Positions 1 through 11,316 of a DNA stretch of 64,000 nt are shown here, in pieces (the stretch's first letter is position 1; every line of letters starts with the position of its first letter). This DNA is from Actinoplanes sandaracinus (GTDB lineage Bacteria > Actinomycetota > Actinomycetes > Mycobacteriales > Micromonosporaceae). The DNA lies in assembly GCF_030009775.1 (NCBI RefSeq), contig NZ_JASCTH010000004.1, positions 1-64,000 of the forward strand, given 5' to 3'. Below the pieces are notes generated by a model, which worked only from the letters and a program-made list of their open reading frames with translations, searched no databases and was not told the origin of the DNA. A program made the position numbers and the translations under genes.

Positions 1-39
1 CGCGGGCCGTCGGGACGAGCTGTTACGAAACCCCTGCGG

Positions 40-2946
<2,907 letters not shown>

Positions 2947-3133
2947 GGGTCAACGCTCCCCTAGACAGTCTGCCGAACCATCGTAGGCACCTTCACCCGG
3001 GACCTGTGACCCTGGCCTCCGGTGAAAGTTGCAAAGAGGGCGAAAGGTGCCCGGAAGTTCGCTGACAGCGCAGCCCTGCGACTTCTTGGAAAGCTGTTTG
3101 GCGGCCCGGGCGCGTCCCGGAGAGGATGTCCCT

Positions 3134-4162
3134 GTGGATCAGAACACCGAAATGCGGCTTGAGGACGCGGGCACCGGCAGCGGCGTCCGCTTCCGGGAGT
3201 TCCGGCCCGGGGACGACGCGACGATCGCCACATCCGGCGAGCCGTACGCCATCGTCGACGAGCAGACCGGCGAACTCCTCGGCGGCATCGGCGCCGCGCA
3301 CGAGGACACCCGCCGGCGCTCGGCCGAGGTGACCTTCCGGGTCCTGCCACGGGCACGCCGCCGCGGGGTGGCCACCACGGCGCTGCGCGAGTTCGGCCGG
3401 CACGCCCTTGCCGGCCGCCTGGACCGGCTGGAGCTACTGATCCCCTGGGACAACCCGGCCGCCCAACGGGTCGCCCTGTCCGCCGGTTACACACGTGAGG
3501 GGGTCCGCCGCGGCGCCCCTGAGCTGATCGTCTACTCCCGCCTGGCCGGCGACCCGGAAGAGCCGGCGCCGCGCCTGCTGCCCGATCTGCCGGGCGGCGA
3601 ACTGTCCGACGGGGTCATCATCCTGCGCCCGCTCGGCCCGGCGGACGTCGACTTCCACACCGAACTGCAGAACCTGCCCGAGGTGGTGAACACCAGCGTG
3701 CCGCCGGTGCCGCCGAGCCCGGCCGTCATCCACGAGCGCTGCTTCCACTCGGAGGCGCACTGGCTGGCCGGGACCAGGGCCGAACTGGTGATCGTGGAGG
3801 AGGCGACCGGCATCCCGGCGGGCGAGATCTCGCTCTACTACCAGGAGCCGCCGACGGCGCAGGCGATGATCGGGTACAGCGTGCTCCCGGCGTACCGGGG
3901 AAGGGGTTTCGCTCCCCGGGCCGCACAGTTGGTCGCGCTGTGGGTCTTCGCCGAGACGGACATCGCGCGGCTGATCGCCGGCACGCTGCCCACCAACACC
4001 GGCTCGCAGCGGGTCCTGGAGAAGGCGGGTTTCACCCGCGAGGCCTACCTGCGGTCACGCCTGCCGGGCCCGGACGGCGCCCGTCTCGACGACGTGCAGT
4101 ACGTCCTGCTGGCCGGAGACCTGCTCGTGCAGGTCTCCGGCGCGGAGAGCTCACATGCCTAG
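3134..4162 (+). CDS. Tandem GNAT-family N-acetyltransferase
   Basis: Product of about 342 residues with two consecutive GNAT folds. The first (roughly residues 10-150) has a FRVLPRARRRGVATTALREF segment, and the second (roughly 165-335) has YSVLPAYRGRGFAPRAAQL. Both match the R/Q-x-x-G-x-G/A acetyl-CoA pyrophosphate loop. Each is followed by the usual 'N...A...RV(A/L)xxAGF/Y' helix, which resembles RimJ/RimL acetyltransferases. The substrate cannot be read from sequence. I chose GTG at 3134 because GGAGAGG lies 8 bases upstream; an in-frame ATG at 3029 would add residues with no GNAT character. The gene is divergent from secA and converges with hpf, overlapping its 3' end by 12 bases. Confidence 0.85.
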   Translation: MDQNTEMRLEDAGTGSGVRFREFRPGDDATIATSGEPYAIVDEQTGELLGGIGAAHEDTRRRSAEVTFRVLPRARRRGVATTALREFGRHALAGRLDRLELLIPWDNPAAQRVALSAGYTREGVRRGAPELIVYSRLAGDPEEPAPRLLPDLPGGELSDGVIILRPLGPADVDFHTELQNLPEVVNTSVPPVPPSPAVIHERCFHSEAHWLAGTRAELVIVEEATGIPAGEISLYYQEPPTAQAMIGYSVLPAYRGRGFAPRAAQLVALWVFAETDIARLIAGTLPTNTGSQRVLEKAGFTREAYLRSRLPGPDGARLDDVQYVLLAGDLLVQVSGAESSHA

Positions 4163-4768
4163 GCTGAGAATGCCGTAGTCGTAGCCGCGGCGGCGATAGA
4201 CCACACTGGGCCGGCCGCTCTCCTTGTCATGGAACAGGTAGAAGTCGTGGCCGACGAGCTCCATCTGGAAAAGGGCGTCGTCGACGGTCATCGGCTCGGC
4301 CGGGTGCTCTTTCTCCCGCACGATGCGCCACGGCTGATCCTCGTCGTGCTCGGTCGGCTCGTTGTCGAGGACCGGCTCGGTCAGCGTGGCGGTCCGCCCG
4401 CTGGTCAGGTCGGTGGGGAGATTCGCGGTGGCCGCGGCGACGGATACCGGCGTGTGCCTTCCGCGGTGCACTCGGCGCCGATCGGCGGAGCGGCGCAGCC
4501 GGCCATCGAGTTTGTTGATCGCGCAGTCCAGGGCTGCGTAGAAATCCTGCGCTTGAGCTTCGGCGCGGACCACCGGACCCTTGGTCACGACGGTGATCTC
4601 GACCCGCTGGCAGATGTCGGACTGTCGCGGATTGCGTTCGTGGAACAACTCCACGTCCGCCCTCATCAGCTTCTGGTCGTAACGCTCGACCTTGCTCAGC
4701 TTGTCGGCGACATGCTCTCGATAGTGGTCGGGAACCTCTACGTTGCGGCCCTTGACGACAATGTCCAC
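4151..4768 (-). CDS. hpf: Ribosome hibernation promoting factor, long form
   Basis: Long-form HPF of 205 residues. An N-terminal S30AE/YfiA domain (roughly residues 1-105, beginning MDIVVKGRNVEVPDHYREHV) binds the 30S decoding region. A linker rich in charged residues follows, then a C-terminal dimerisation domain (roughly 150-205) with the family signature VDDALFQMELVGHDFYLF...VVYRRRGYDYGIL. The C-terminal domain drives 100S ribosome dimers in stationary phase. The start is GTG, with GGGAGG about 6 bases upstream. Position between comF and secA matches mycobacterial synteny. The long upstream gap with a promoter-like sequence suggests it has its own transcription start rather than riding on comF. 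Confidence 0.95.
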   Translation of the reverse strand: MDIVVKGRNVEVPDHYREHVADKLSKVERYDQKLMRADVELFHERNPRQSDICQRVEITVVTKGPVVRAEAQAQDFYAALDCAINKLDGRLRRSADRRRVHRGRHTPVSVAAATANLPTDLTSGRTATLTEPVLDNEPTEHDEDQPWRIVREKEHPAEPMTVDDALFQMELVGHDFYLFHDKESGRPSVVYRRRGYDYGILSLGM

Positions 4769-4961
4769 TCGTGACCTCCCCCAACGTTCGTGCTTGCGGA
4801 CGCCGATTCACGGCACATCCGGCTACTGGGTGACAATGCCGCGCGGCTGACCACCAGACGCGGCTTCGTGGGTGAGACGACTCCTTTCCGGTGCGGCGAA
4901 CAGGTCTGATCGCGGCGCCCCCGGTGGCGGATAAGTGTGTGCGCTTACCCTCGTCACCTAG

Positions 4962-4990
4962 ACGCTAACCTGCCTCTGCCCGCCAGTCAC
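4962..4990 (-). promoter_or_regulatory. Candidate hpf promoter
   Basis: Read on the minus strand, GTGACT (4985-4990) and TAGCGT (4962-4967) are separated by 17 bases. This fits the -35/-10 spacing of the main actinobacterial sigma factor, with only a moderate -35 match. It would give a 5' leader of roughly 185 bases before the hpf GTG. An imperfect inverted repeat (TAAGTG-TGTG-CGCTTA) lies just downstream at 4932-4947. Inferred from motif spacing only. Confidence 0.35.
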
Positions 4991-5054
4991 CCCTCGTTCG
5001 GGATACCGGAAGGCTTACCTTCGCCTCTATCGGCAACCCGGGGCGCGGTCACAG

Positions 5055-5765
5055 TCAAATGCCGGGGCGAGTTTTGCGGAGTTCTGTCGCCGCGAGCACC
5101 GCAGCGCCTCTGACCTGCATGTCCGCCTCCTCAAGCCGGCGTGACACCGCTGCCAGCGTGGCACCGGTGGTGACGATGTCGTCCGCCACCACAAGCGTGC
5201 CTCGCGATCTCTCGTCGCGCCGCAGAACGCCGATTCGGGGCGCCATTCGCAGCGAATTGACAGCTACGGTCGCCCGTTCGGATGCATCCAGTGACGTTGA
5301 GTCAGGGCGCGGCAGTGCACGGAGCGGCTGCACGACGTCCACCCGGAAGCCGGCGGCTCGTAACCGTGCCGCCGCGTGCTCCGCGAGACGGGCCATGTGG
5401 TCGCCGTACCGCTCCCGGCGGGCCGCCGCGGTGGACGGAACCGGCACCAGCGTCACCGGCCGATCGCGCGGCGCGATCGCCGCGACCGCGCCGGCCAACA
5501 GCGTGCCGAGCGGCCGGGCGAGTCGGTGCCGGCCCCTCTCCTTGTACGCCAGCAGCGCGCCCCGCAGCGGCCCCGCGTAGGGCCCGACCGCGACGCAGGC
5601 GGGAAAGCCGGCCGGCGGCGGGGTGGGCGAGGCCGCCCGCGGCCGCAACGACTCCAGCTGCGCCACACAGGCCGCACACGTGCCGTAGGTGAGCCGGAGC
5701 CGTTCCGCCCCGCACCCCGCGCAGGCGCCCGGCAGCACGAGGTCGGCGAGCTCGGCGAGAACCAT
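5055..5765 (-). CDS. comF: ComF-family phosphoribosyltransferase-like protein
   Basis: ComF/GntX family protein of 236 residues. The N-terminus carries a four-cysteine zinc-ribbon (Cys15, Cys18, Cys30, Cys33). The C-terminal part is a type I phosphoribosyltransferase fold with the PRPP loop VVADDIVTTGATL near residue 195. ComF proteins are linked to DNA uptake in naturally competent bacteria; in actinobacteria the role is not established. The ATG start sits in the second copy of a 17-bp direct repeat shared with the end of lpqB and has no good Shine-Dalgarno sequence, so it may depend on translation of lpqB or of a six-codon reading frame between the genes. Same order as Rv3242c in M. tuberculosis. 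Confidence 0.9.
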   Translation of the reverse strand: MVLAELADLVLPGACAGCGAERLRLTYGTCAACVAQLESLRPRAASPTPPPAGFPACVAVGPYAGPLRGALLAYKERGRHRLARPLGTLLAGAVAAIAPRDRPVTLVPVPSTAAARRERYGDHMARLAEHAAARLRAAGFRVDVVQPLRALPRPDSTSLDASERATVAVNSLRMAPRIGVLRRDERSRGTLVVADDIVTTGATLAAVSRRLEEADMQVRGAAVLAATELRKTRPGI

Positions 5766-5806
5766 GTCGGTGTCAGTTTTCGGAGAGGGCCATGTCGGTG
5801 TCAGTT
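5762..5806. repeat. 17-bp direct repeat at the lpqB/comF junction
   Basis: CCATGTCGGTGTCAGTT occurs twice (5762-5778 and 5790-5806), 28 bases apart. One copy contains the lpqB stop codon and the other the comF start codon. On the minus strand the spacer creates a complete six-codon frame (Met-Ala-Leu-Ser-Glu-Asn-stop) between the two genes. This looks like a short tandem duplication of the lpqB-stop/comF-start junction. Confidence 0.85.
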
Positions 5807-7627
5807 GAGGAAGAACGGCGCCTCGGGCACCACGTCGGGCCGCGGCTCACCGGTCGTCCCGGCCAGATCACCCGCGTCGATCGGCACCGCGGTGGAGAGC
5901 GCCTCCCAGGCGTCCCGCCGCCCGGTCGAGTAGAGCACCGCGCCGCTGTTCTGCCGGCCGGTGACCGGGTGCGCCGGGTACGAGGTGACGTAGGTGACCG
6001 GTTCCTTGCCCATGTCCGGCAGCACCTCCGAGCGCAGACCCCCGTCGACCGACACGCCCATGATCGAGACCCGTTCGGTGTCGCGGCGCACGCCGGCCAC
6101 GGTGAGCCAGCCCTCGCTGCTGAAGTCGACCGCGGACACCGAGCTGAACGGCGTGGCGAGCTGCTGCAGCCCGGTGAGCGCCAGCCCGTCACCGCTGACG
6201 GTGAGCACCGCCCGGTAGAGGCGGCCGCCGGCGGTGAGCGCCACCCGGTGCCCGTCCGGCGCGACCGTGATAGCGGTGATCGGGCCGCCGAGCCCCGGCC
6301 AGGAGACCGGCTGAGCCGGCCCGCCCTGCACCGCGAAGCGCCAGAGCTGGCCGTCCGCGACGATCAGCCCGATCGCGCCGTCGGCGCCGGACTCCGGGGT
6401 GATCGCCCAGATCGGGTGGCCCATGCCGGTGGGCAGGCCGGGGATCTCCTGCAAGGAGGCCTCGCCGCCGACCGGCGCGCTGCCCACACGCAGTCTCTCG
6501 TTCTTTCCCGAGCCGGTGACCAGCGCCGCCAGCGTATGCGTCCTGGTCGCGCTGAGGGCGGCCCGGGAGACGTCCCGGTTCGTCTCCGCGGAGAGGCCCG
6601 GAACCGAGGCGACGGCCGGACGGTCCGGCTCGCTGGACCCCTGGTCCACCACCCGCCGGATGACACGGTCGTAGACGACGTAGCGCTCCGGGTTGGAACC
6701 CAGACGGTTCGCCGGATTGCTCTCCATGAAGTCGAAGCCGGAGTAGCTGCGGGTCTCCTGATGACCGACGGTCAGCTCCAGGAACTTCGGAAGCAGGCGG
6801 CGCAGCGACCACTGCAGTTGGCGGCGCAGCCAGTCCAGCGCATCGTCGGCGTTCTCCGTCGGCAGCGCCTGGGCGCTCAACTTGATCTGCAACCGGTCCG
6901 CGCTTTTCGCGGGGATGTTGCCTTCCAGCTTGGTGCCTTCCGGCAAGGGCTCCACCGCGTCCTGCAGCCAGGGTGCCGGGCCACCGATCAGCCAGTTCAG
7001 CAGGATCGTCGGTTCCTGCTCCACCGGCACCGCGGTGAGCAGGTGACGGACGTCCGGGACCAGGCCGGTGTGCTCGGTGTTCCAGAAATAGATCGTCCGC
7101 TCGTCGTAGAACTCCTGCAGCGCGGTATCGCTGAGCAGCAGGAACGGCGGCGCCTGCCGCACATAGAGCCCGTCGCCGGCGGCCTCGCTGAGCACCAGGT
7201 CGTACTTTCCCTCGGCGGCCTCGGCGGCCGGTTCGAGCACACCGTTCTTGCCGAGCGTCCCGACCAGTTGGTACGAGATCTCCACCGAGTCCTCGGCGGG
7301 TTTGACCAGCGGCGGGGAGGTCAGCCGGATCACCCGCGGCGTGGCGGGGGCGTTGAACTCGGCCCGCGCCGTCGAGGACATGAACTGCTTGACCCGGTCG
7401 AGGGCGGTGTCGTAGTCGCCGGCCGCCGCCTTCAGGTAGTTGAGGACGAACTGGGCACGGTCGCTGGTGGAGTCCCGGGTGATCCGGCTGCGCATGCTGC
7501 CGTCGCCGGAGGAGGTGCCGGTGGACGGGCCGGGCCCGACCACGGTGATCCCGGACTCGTCCGGGATGCCGCAGCCGCTCAGCAGCACCGCCGCCACGGC
7601 CGCGCCGGCCAGCACACGACGGACCAT
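5801..7627 (-). CDS. lpqB: MtrAB-associated lipoprotein LpqB
   Basis: Exported lipoprotein of 608 residues. A signal peptide ends in lipobox LLSGC with the lipidated cysteine at residue 19. A Gly/Ser/Thr linker, a GerMN-type domain (roughly residues 60-330) and a C-terminal beta-propeller-like LpqB domain (roughly 330-600) follow. In mycobacteria LpqB interacts with the extracytoplasmic domain of MtrB and modulates MtrA phosphorylation and envelope homeostasis. The start codon overlaps the mtrB stop (TGATG), so the two are translationally coupled. Length and domain order are as expected for the family. Confidence 0.95.
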   Translation of the reverse strand: MVRRVLAGAAVAAVLLSGCGIPDESGITVVGPGPSTGTSSGDGSMRSRITRDSTSDRAQFVLNYLKAAAGDYDTALDRVKQFMSSTARAEFNAPATPRVIRLTSPPLVKPAEDSVEISYQLVGTLGKNGVLEPAAEAAEGKYDLVLSEAAGDGLYVRQAPPFLLLSDTALQEFYDERTIYFWNTEHTGLVPDVRHLLTAVPVEQEPTILLNWLIGGPAPWLQDAVEPLPEGTKLEGNIPAKSADRLQIKLSAQALPTENADDALDWLRRQLQWSLRRLLPKFLELTVGHQETRSYSGFDFMESNPANRLGSNPERYVVYDRVIRRVVDQGSSEPDRPAVASVPGLSAETNRDVSRAALSATRTHTLAALVTGSGKNERLRVGSAPVGGEASLQEIPGLPTGMGHPIWAITPESGADGAIGLIVADGQLWRFAVQGGPAQPVSWPGLGGPITAITVAPDGHRVALTAGGRLYRAVLTVSGDGLALTGLQQLATPFSSVSAVDFSSEGWLTVAGVRRDTERVSIMGVSVDGGLRSEVLPDMGKEPVTYVTSYPAHPVTGRQNSGAVLYSTGRRDAWEALSTAVPIDAGDLAGTTGEPRPDVVPEAPFFLN

Positions 7628-9276
7628 CAGCTCACCTCCACCGCACGGTCCCGGGGAATCAGGGGCAGCGGCGCGGCAACCAGGCGGTCACCGGCGCGGA
7701 CCGGCAGGGTCAGGCGGAACTGGGCGCCCTCGCCCGGCGACCCCCACGCCTCCAGCCAGCCGCCGTGCAGCCGCGCGTCCTCGACGCTGATGGAGAGCCC
7801 CAGGCCGGTGCCGCCGGTCTGCCGGGCCCGGGACGGGTCGGCCCGCCAGAACCGGTTGAACACCAGGCGCTCCTCGCCGGGTTTCAGGCCGATCCCGTGA
7901 TCGCGGACGGTGATCGCCACCGCCGCGTCGTCGGTCGCCATGGTGATCTGCACCGGTTTCCCCTCGCCGTGCTCGACCGCGTTCCCCACGAGATTACGCA
8001 GCACCCGCTCGACCCGCCGAGGGTCGACCTCGGCGATCACCGGGGTGTCCGGCAGGCGCAGCTGCAACTCGACGCCGGCCCGGTCGGCCAGGCTGGTGAG
8101 CCGCTCGGCCACCCGCTCCACGATCGGGACCAGGTCGGAGTGCTCGGCGTCGAGCGCGGCGAACCCGGCGTCGAACCGGCTGATCTCCAGCAGGTCGGTG
8201 AGCAGCTCCTCGAAGCGGTCCAGTTCGGCCTGGAGCAGCTCGGCGCTGCGGGCCACCGCCGGGTCGAAGTCCTCACGCTCGGAGAAGATCAGGTCGGCGG
8301 CCATCCGCACGGTCGTCAACGGCGTCCGCAGCTCGTGCGACACGTCCGAGGTGAACCGCCGCTGGAGACGGGACATCTCCTCCAGACGGACGATCTGCCG
8401 CTGCAGGTTCGCCGCCATCTGGTTGAAGGCGGCCGCCAGCAGGGCCAGGTCGTCCTCGCCGTTCACCTTCATCCGCTGGTCGAGCAGGCCGGCCGAAAGC
8501 CGCTGGGCGGTGCGGGCGGCGACCCGGACCGGCGTGACCACCAGCCGGGTGACCAGGCCCGCCACCACGCCGAGCAGGACCACCAGGGCCAGACCGGTGG
8601 CCAGCACGGTGGTCCGCATCTGGTTGGCGTCCTGGTCCTCGGCGGTCAGCGGGACCATGTAGTAGAGCTCGACCTGGCCGAACCTGGTCGGCACCGGAGA
8701 GCCGTACACCAGATATTTGGTGGTCTGGCCGTTGATCTCGGCGGTCCGGATCTGGCGTCTGACCCCACCCTGATCGCCCGAGACCGCCCGGATCATCTCG
8801 GCGGTGATCAGGTCGTCGGTGCCCACGTCCGGCACGGCGACCGCCGGCAGCGCCGGGTAGCGCTCGGCGCGGATCGAGATCACCGATCTGCCGCGGTCGG
8901 TCGAATTGCCGTCGAAAAGTTCGTTCACCAGGACGTTCAGCCTCCGGGGCAGCCCTGGATCACGGGCCTCCGGATAGAGGGTGAGCTGACGGCGGGCGTA
9001 CTCCACCTTGTTGTTCAACGCCGCGGACGCCTCGTCCTGCGCACGGCTCAGCAGGATCTCGGCGCTGCGGTCGGCGATGTAACCACCGAACGTGCCGACC
9101 AGCAGGCTGGAGGCGACCAGCGTGATCGCCACCACCCGCAGCTGCAACGAGCGGCGCCACGCCCGCCGCACCGGTGCGGTGTACCGCATCAGGTGGCGGG
9201 CGAGCACGCGCCAGTAACGCCGCACCACCCGGAGGGCACGGCGAAGGGGCATGGGAAGCAAGGCAGGAGCACGCAT
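7627..9276 (-). CDS. mtrB: Sensor histidine kinase MtrB
   Basis: Membrane histidine kinase of 549 residues. It has an Arg-rich cytoplasmic N-terminus, a first membrane helix near residues 47-66, an extracytoplasmic sensor of about 155 residues and a second helix near 223-245. A HAMP linker, a HisKA domain with phospho-acceptor His314 (SDVSHELRTPL), and a HATPase domain with N, G1 (DHGIGLKPGE) and G2 (GGTGLGLSI) boxes follow. It phosphorylates MtrA to control cell-wall hydrolases and division. It lies 29 bases downstream of mtrA, with the stop overlapping the lpqB start. Confidence 0.97.
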   Translation of the reverse strand: MRAPALLPMPLRRALRVVRRYWRVLARHLMRYTAPVRRAWRRSLQLRVVAITLVASSLLVGTFGGYIADRSAEILLSRAQDEASAALNNKVEYARRQLTLYPEARDPGLPRRLNVLVNELFDGNSTDRGRSVISIRAERYPALPAVAVPDVGTDDLITAEMIRAVSGDQGGVRRQIRTAEINGQTTKYLVYGSPVPTRFGQVELYYMVPLTAEDQDANQMRTTVLATGLALVVLLGVVAGLVTRLVVTPVRVAARTAQRLSAGLLDQRMKVNGEDDLALLAAAFNQMAANLQRQIVRLEEMSRLQRRFTSDVSHELRTPLTTVRMAADLIFSEREDFDPAVARSAELLQAELDRFEELLTDLLEISRFDAGFAALDAEHSDLVPIVERVAERLTSLADRAGVELQLRLPDTPVIAEVDPRRVERVLRNLVGNAVEHGEGKPVQITMATDDAAVAITVRDHGIGLKPGEERLVFNRFWRADPSRARQTGGTGLGLSISVEDARLHGGWLEAWGSPGEGAQFRLTLPVRAGDRLVAAPLPLIPRDRAVEVS

Positions 9277-9305
9277 CTCGCGGCAAGGTTAGCCGCTCAG
9301 AGCGA

Positions 9306-9995
9306 TCAGCCGGTGCCCGCCTTGTAGCCGACGCCACGGACCGTCAGGATGATCTCCGGCCGCTCGGGGTCTGGTTCGATCTTGGCGCGCAGTCGCTGGA
9401 CGTGCACGTTCACCAACCGGGTGTCGGCCGCGTGCCGATAGCCCCAGACCTGCTCCAGCAGCACCTCGCGGGTGAAGACCTGACGCGGCTTGCGGGCCAG
9501 CGCGACCAGGAGGTCGAACTCCAGCGGCGTCAGCTTCACCTCCTCGCCGTCCCGGGACACGGTGTGCGCCGGCACGTCGATGGTGATCTGGTTGCCGGGC
9601 GGGCCGATGGTCAGCATCTCCGGCGCGGCGTCCTCGCCCCGGCGCAGCCGGGCCCGCATCCGGGCCACCAGCTCCTTGGGCTTGAACGGCTTGACCACGT
9701 AGTCGTCGGCGCCGGACTCCAGACCGAGCACCACGTCGACGGTGTCGCTCTTGGCGGTCAGCATGACGATCGGGACACCCGACTCGGCGCGGATCGCCCG
9801 GGCCACGTCTATCCCGCTCATCCCCGGCAACATCAGGTCGAGGAGGACTATGTCGGGGCGATTCTCCCGGAAGGCGGCCAGCGCCCGTTCACCATCGGCT
9901 ACGAAGGAGGGCAGGAAGCCTTCGCTGCGCAGGACGATGCCGAGCATCTCGGCCAACGCTGGGTCGTCATCGACGACCAGTACCCGGGCTCTCAT
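9306..9995 (-). CDS. mtrA: DNA-binding response regulator MtrA
   Basis: OmpR/PhoB-family response regulator. With the start at 9995 it has 229 residues: a receiver domain with acidic pocket Asp9-Asp11, phospho-acceptor Asp53 (LLDLMLPG) and a conserved LTAK lysine, then a C-terminal winged helix (LTPLEFDLLVALARKPRQVF...VWGY...VNVHVQRLRAKIE). I prefer this ATG over one 33 bases upstream because MRARVLVVDDD aligns with the N-terminus of known MtrA proteins. Partner of mtrB and lpqB just downstream. In M. tuberculosis tmk lies on its upstream side; here that place is taken by the DUF397/XRE pair. Confidence 0.96.
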   Translation of the reverse strand: MRARVLVVDDDPALAEMLGIVLRSEGFLPSFVADGERALAAFRENRPDIVLLDLMLPGMSGIDVARAIRAESGVPIVMLTAKSDTVDVVLGLESGADDYVVKPFKPKELVARMRARLRRGEDAAPEMLTIGPPGNQITIDVPAHTVSRDGEEVKLTPLEFDLLVALARKPRQVFTREVLLEQVWGYRHAADTRLVNVHVQRLRAKIEPDPERPEIILTVRGVGYKAGTG

Positions 9996-10080
9996 GCGGT
10001 CCAATATTGCACTGTCCTCCCGATCCACGCGTTACCTGGGGGCCGATCTTGCCCGCGAGCATGTCTGCAAAGACAGCAAA

Positions 10081-10109
10081 ACGGGCGGTCCCGGACCGGG
10101 ACCGCCCGT
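10081..10109 (-). terminator. Rho-independent terminator after the DUF397 gene
   Basis: A perfect 12-bp stem (10081-10092 with 10098-10109) and 5-base loop. On the minus strand it is followed by TTTTGCTGTCTTT. It lies 31 bases past the DUF397 stop and before mtrA, so it should separate the two transcripts. Confidence 0.8.
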
Positions 10110-10140
10110 GGCGCGCGCGGAGTTCAGGAGAACTCCGGGA

Positions 10141-10344
10141 TCACACGCCGGGCCGGTCGAACTCCCCTGCGCGGACGCCGGCGATGAAGCCGGTCCAGTC
10201 CCCGTTGCCGAATCTCAGCACCGGGCCGGTTACGTCCTTCGAGTCGCGCACCAGCACCGTGGCCGGCGCTTCGGCGACCTCGACGCAGTGCCCGGCAGCG
10301 CCACTGCGGCTGCTCTTGCGCCAGGTCAGTGTGGTGTCTTGCAT
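10141..10344 (-). CDS. DUF397 small protein (WhiJ-partner type)
   Basis: Protein of 67 residues beginning MQDTTLTWRKSSRSG, with the DUF397 core: W-R-K-S-S-x-S, then C-V-E-V-A, VLVRDSKD and W-x-x-F. Such proteins are encoded next to XRE-type regulators in actinomycetes (the whiJ arrangement) and are thought to modulate the paired regulator; no enzymatic function is known. ATG at 10344 is chosen because GGAAGGAG lies 7 bases upstream. It follows the XRE gene by 51 bases on the same strand and is closed by a strong hairpin. Confidence 0.85.
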   Translation of the reverse strand: MQDTTLTWRKSSRSGAAGHCVEVAEAPATVLVRDSKDVTGPVLRFGNGDWTGFIAGVRAGEFDRPGV

Positions 10345-10395
10345 TGATTGTCTCCTTCCGTGGAACGCTTCTCCATTGGACCCCACCCGGAGACC

Positions 10396-11265
10396 TCAAC
10401 GACCCAAACGATCCCTCGTCTCAGCGATGACCGTTCGGCTCTGTTCTGCCGACAAAGAGCGTTCCTGCAGGTCATCGAAGGCATCCCGGTACACGTCGAT
10501 CTCTTCCGGCTTCACTCGGAAGAGGCCGCCGGTCAGCCCTTCGATGTGCACGACCGGGGCCCGGGTGCCCGGCGCGAACTCCAGCACCATGAACGACTCG
10601 ATGAGGCCCGCGTGCGCGCCGGCCTGGAACGGCAGGATCAGCAGCTCCATCCATGGCCGGCTGCTCGCCTCGTACAGCCGGCTCAACTGGCGGCGCTGCA
10701 CATCGGGCCCGCCGATCTGGCGCAGCAGGACGCCCTCGTCGATGACCATCCGCAACCGGGGCGGCGGCACCCGGCTCAGCGTGTTCTGCCGGCCCATCCG
10801 CAGAGCGAGACGGCGCTGGATGATCGCCGAGTCGTCGATGTCGGCGCCGGTCTCGATCACCGCACGGGCGTACTCATCGGTTTGCAGCAAGCCCGGCACC
10901 ACCTGGGCCTCCCACTCGAAGATCCGCACCGCCTCGGACTCGAGGGCGAGATATTCGTCGTACGGGTCCGGCACCGACGACCGGTACGGCGTCCACCACG
11001 CCCGCGCCCGTCCCCGCTGAGCCAGGTCACGCAGCCGCCCGCGATCCTCGACCGCCACCCCGTAGAGGGTGAGCAGCCGGTCCAGGTCCGGCTCGGTGAT
11101 CCCGGTGTGCGCCGTCTCGATCCGGCTCAGTTTCGATTCCGACCACCCCAGGGCGGTCGCCACGTCGACTGCCCGGCGTTCACCACGGAGCCGGCGCAGT
11201 TCACCGCCGAGCTCCCGGCGCGCTGTCGATGTCGGCCTCGCCACGAGGCCACCATATCGACGCAT
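10396..11265 (-). CDS. XRE-family regulator with DUF5753 (WhiJ-like)
   Basis: Regulator of up to 289 residues. An N-terminal helix-turn-helix (roughly residues 18-75) is followed by a DUF5753 domain (roughly 95-280) containing the typical ...EWEAQVVPGLLQTDEYARAV segment and RMGRQ...L. It resembles WhiJ-like developmental regulators that pair with small DUF397 proteins, and the DUF397 gene is immediately downstream. ATG at 11265 has GAAGG 5 bases upstream, but GTG at 11244 is also possible. Two TGCA-containing palindromes in the short gap upstream are candidate operators. Confidence 0.85.
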   Translation of the reverse strand: MRRYGGLVARPTSTARRELGGELRRLRGERRAVDVATALGWSESKLSRIETAHTGITEPDLDRLLTLYGVAVEDRGRLRDLAQRGRARAWWTPYRSSVPDPYDEYLALESEAVRIFEWEAQVVPGLLQTDEYARAVIETGADIDDSAIIQRRLALRMGRQNTLSRVPPPRLRMVIDEGVLLRQIGGPDVQRRQLSRLYEASSRPWMELLILPFQAGAHAGLIESFMVLEFAPGTRAPVVHIEGLTGGLFRVKPEEIDVYRDAFDDLQERSLSAEQSRTVIAETRDRLGR

Positions 11266-11275
11266 CCGGCCTTCA

Positions 11276-11305
11276 TTGCAACTTGCACGGCCAGGGATGC
11301 ACTTG
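11276..11305. promoter_or_regulatory. TGCAA/TTGCA palindromes upstream of the XRE gene
   Basis: TGCAACTTGCA (perfect 11-bp palindrome) and, about 20 bases further, TGCACTTGCA lie in the 51-bp gap between the XRE start and the ahcY 3' end. Two near-identical dyads at a regulator promoter suggest autoregulation; this is inference. A similar dyad occurs near 48555-48566. Confidence 0.4.
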
Positions 11306-11316
11306 CAACCTGGCCG

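Noticed and set aside
5792..7900. A 702-codon open frame on the plus strand
   Set aside because: Antisense to lpqB and the 3' end of mtrB, which have clear family domains.
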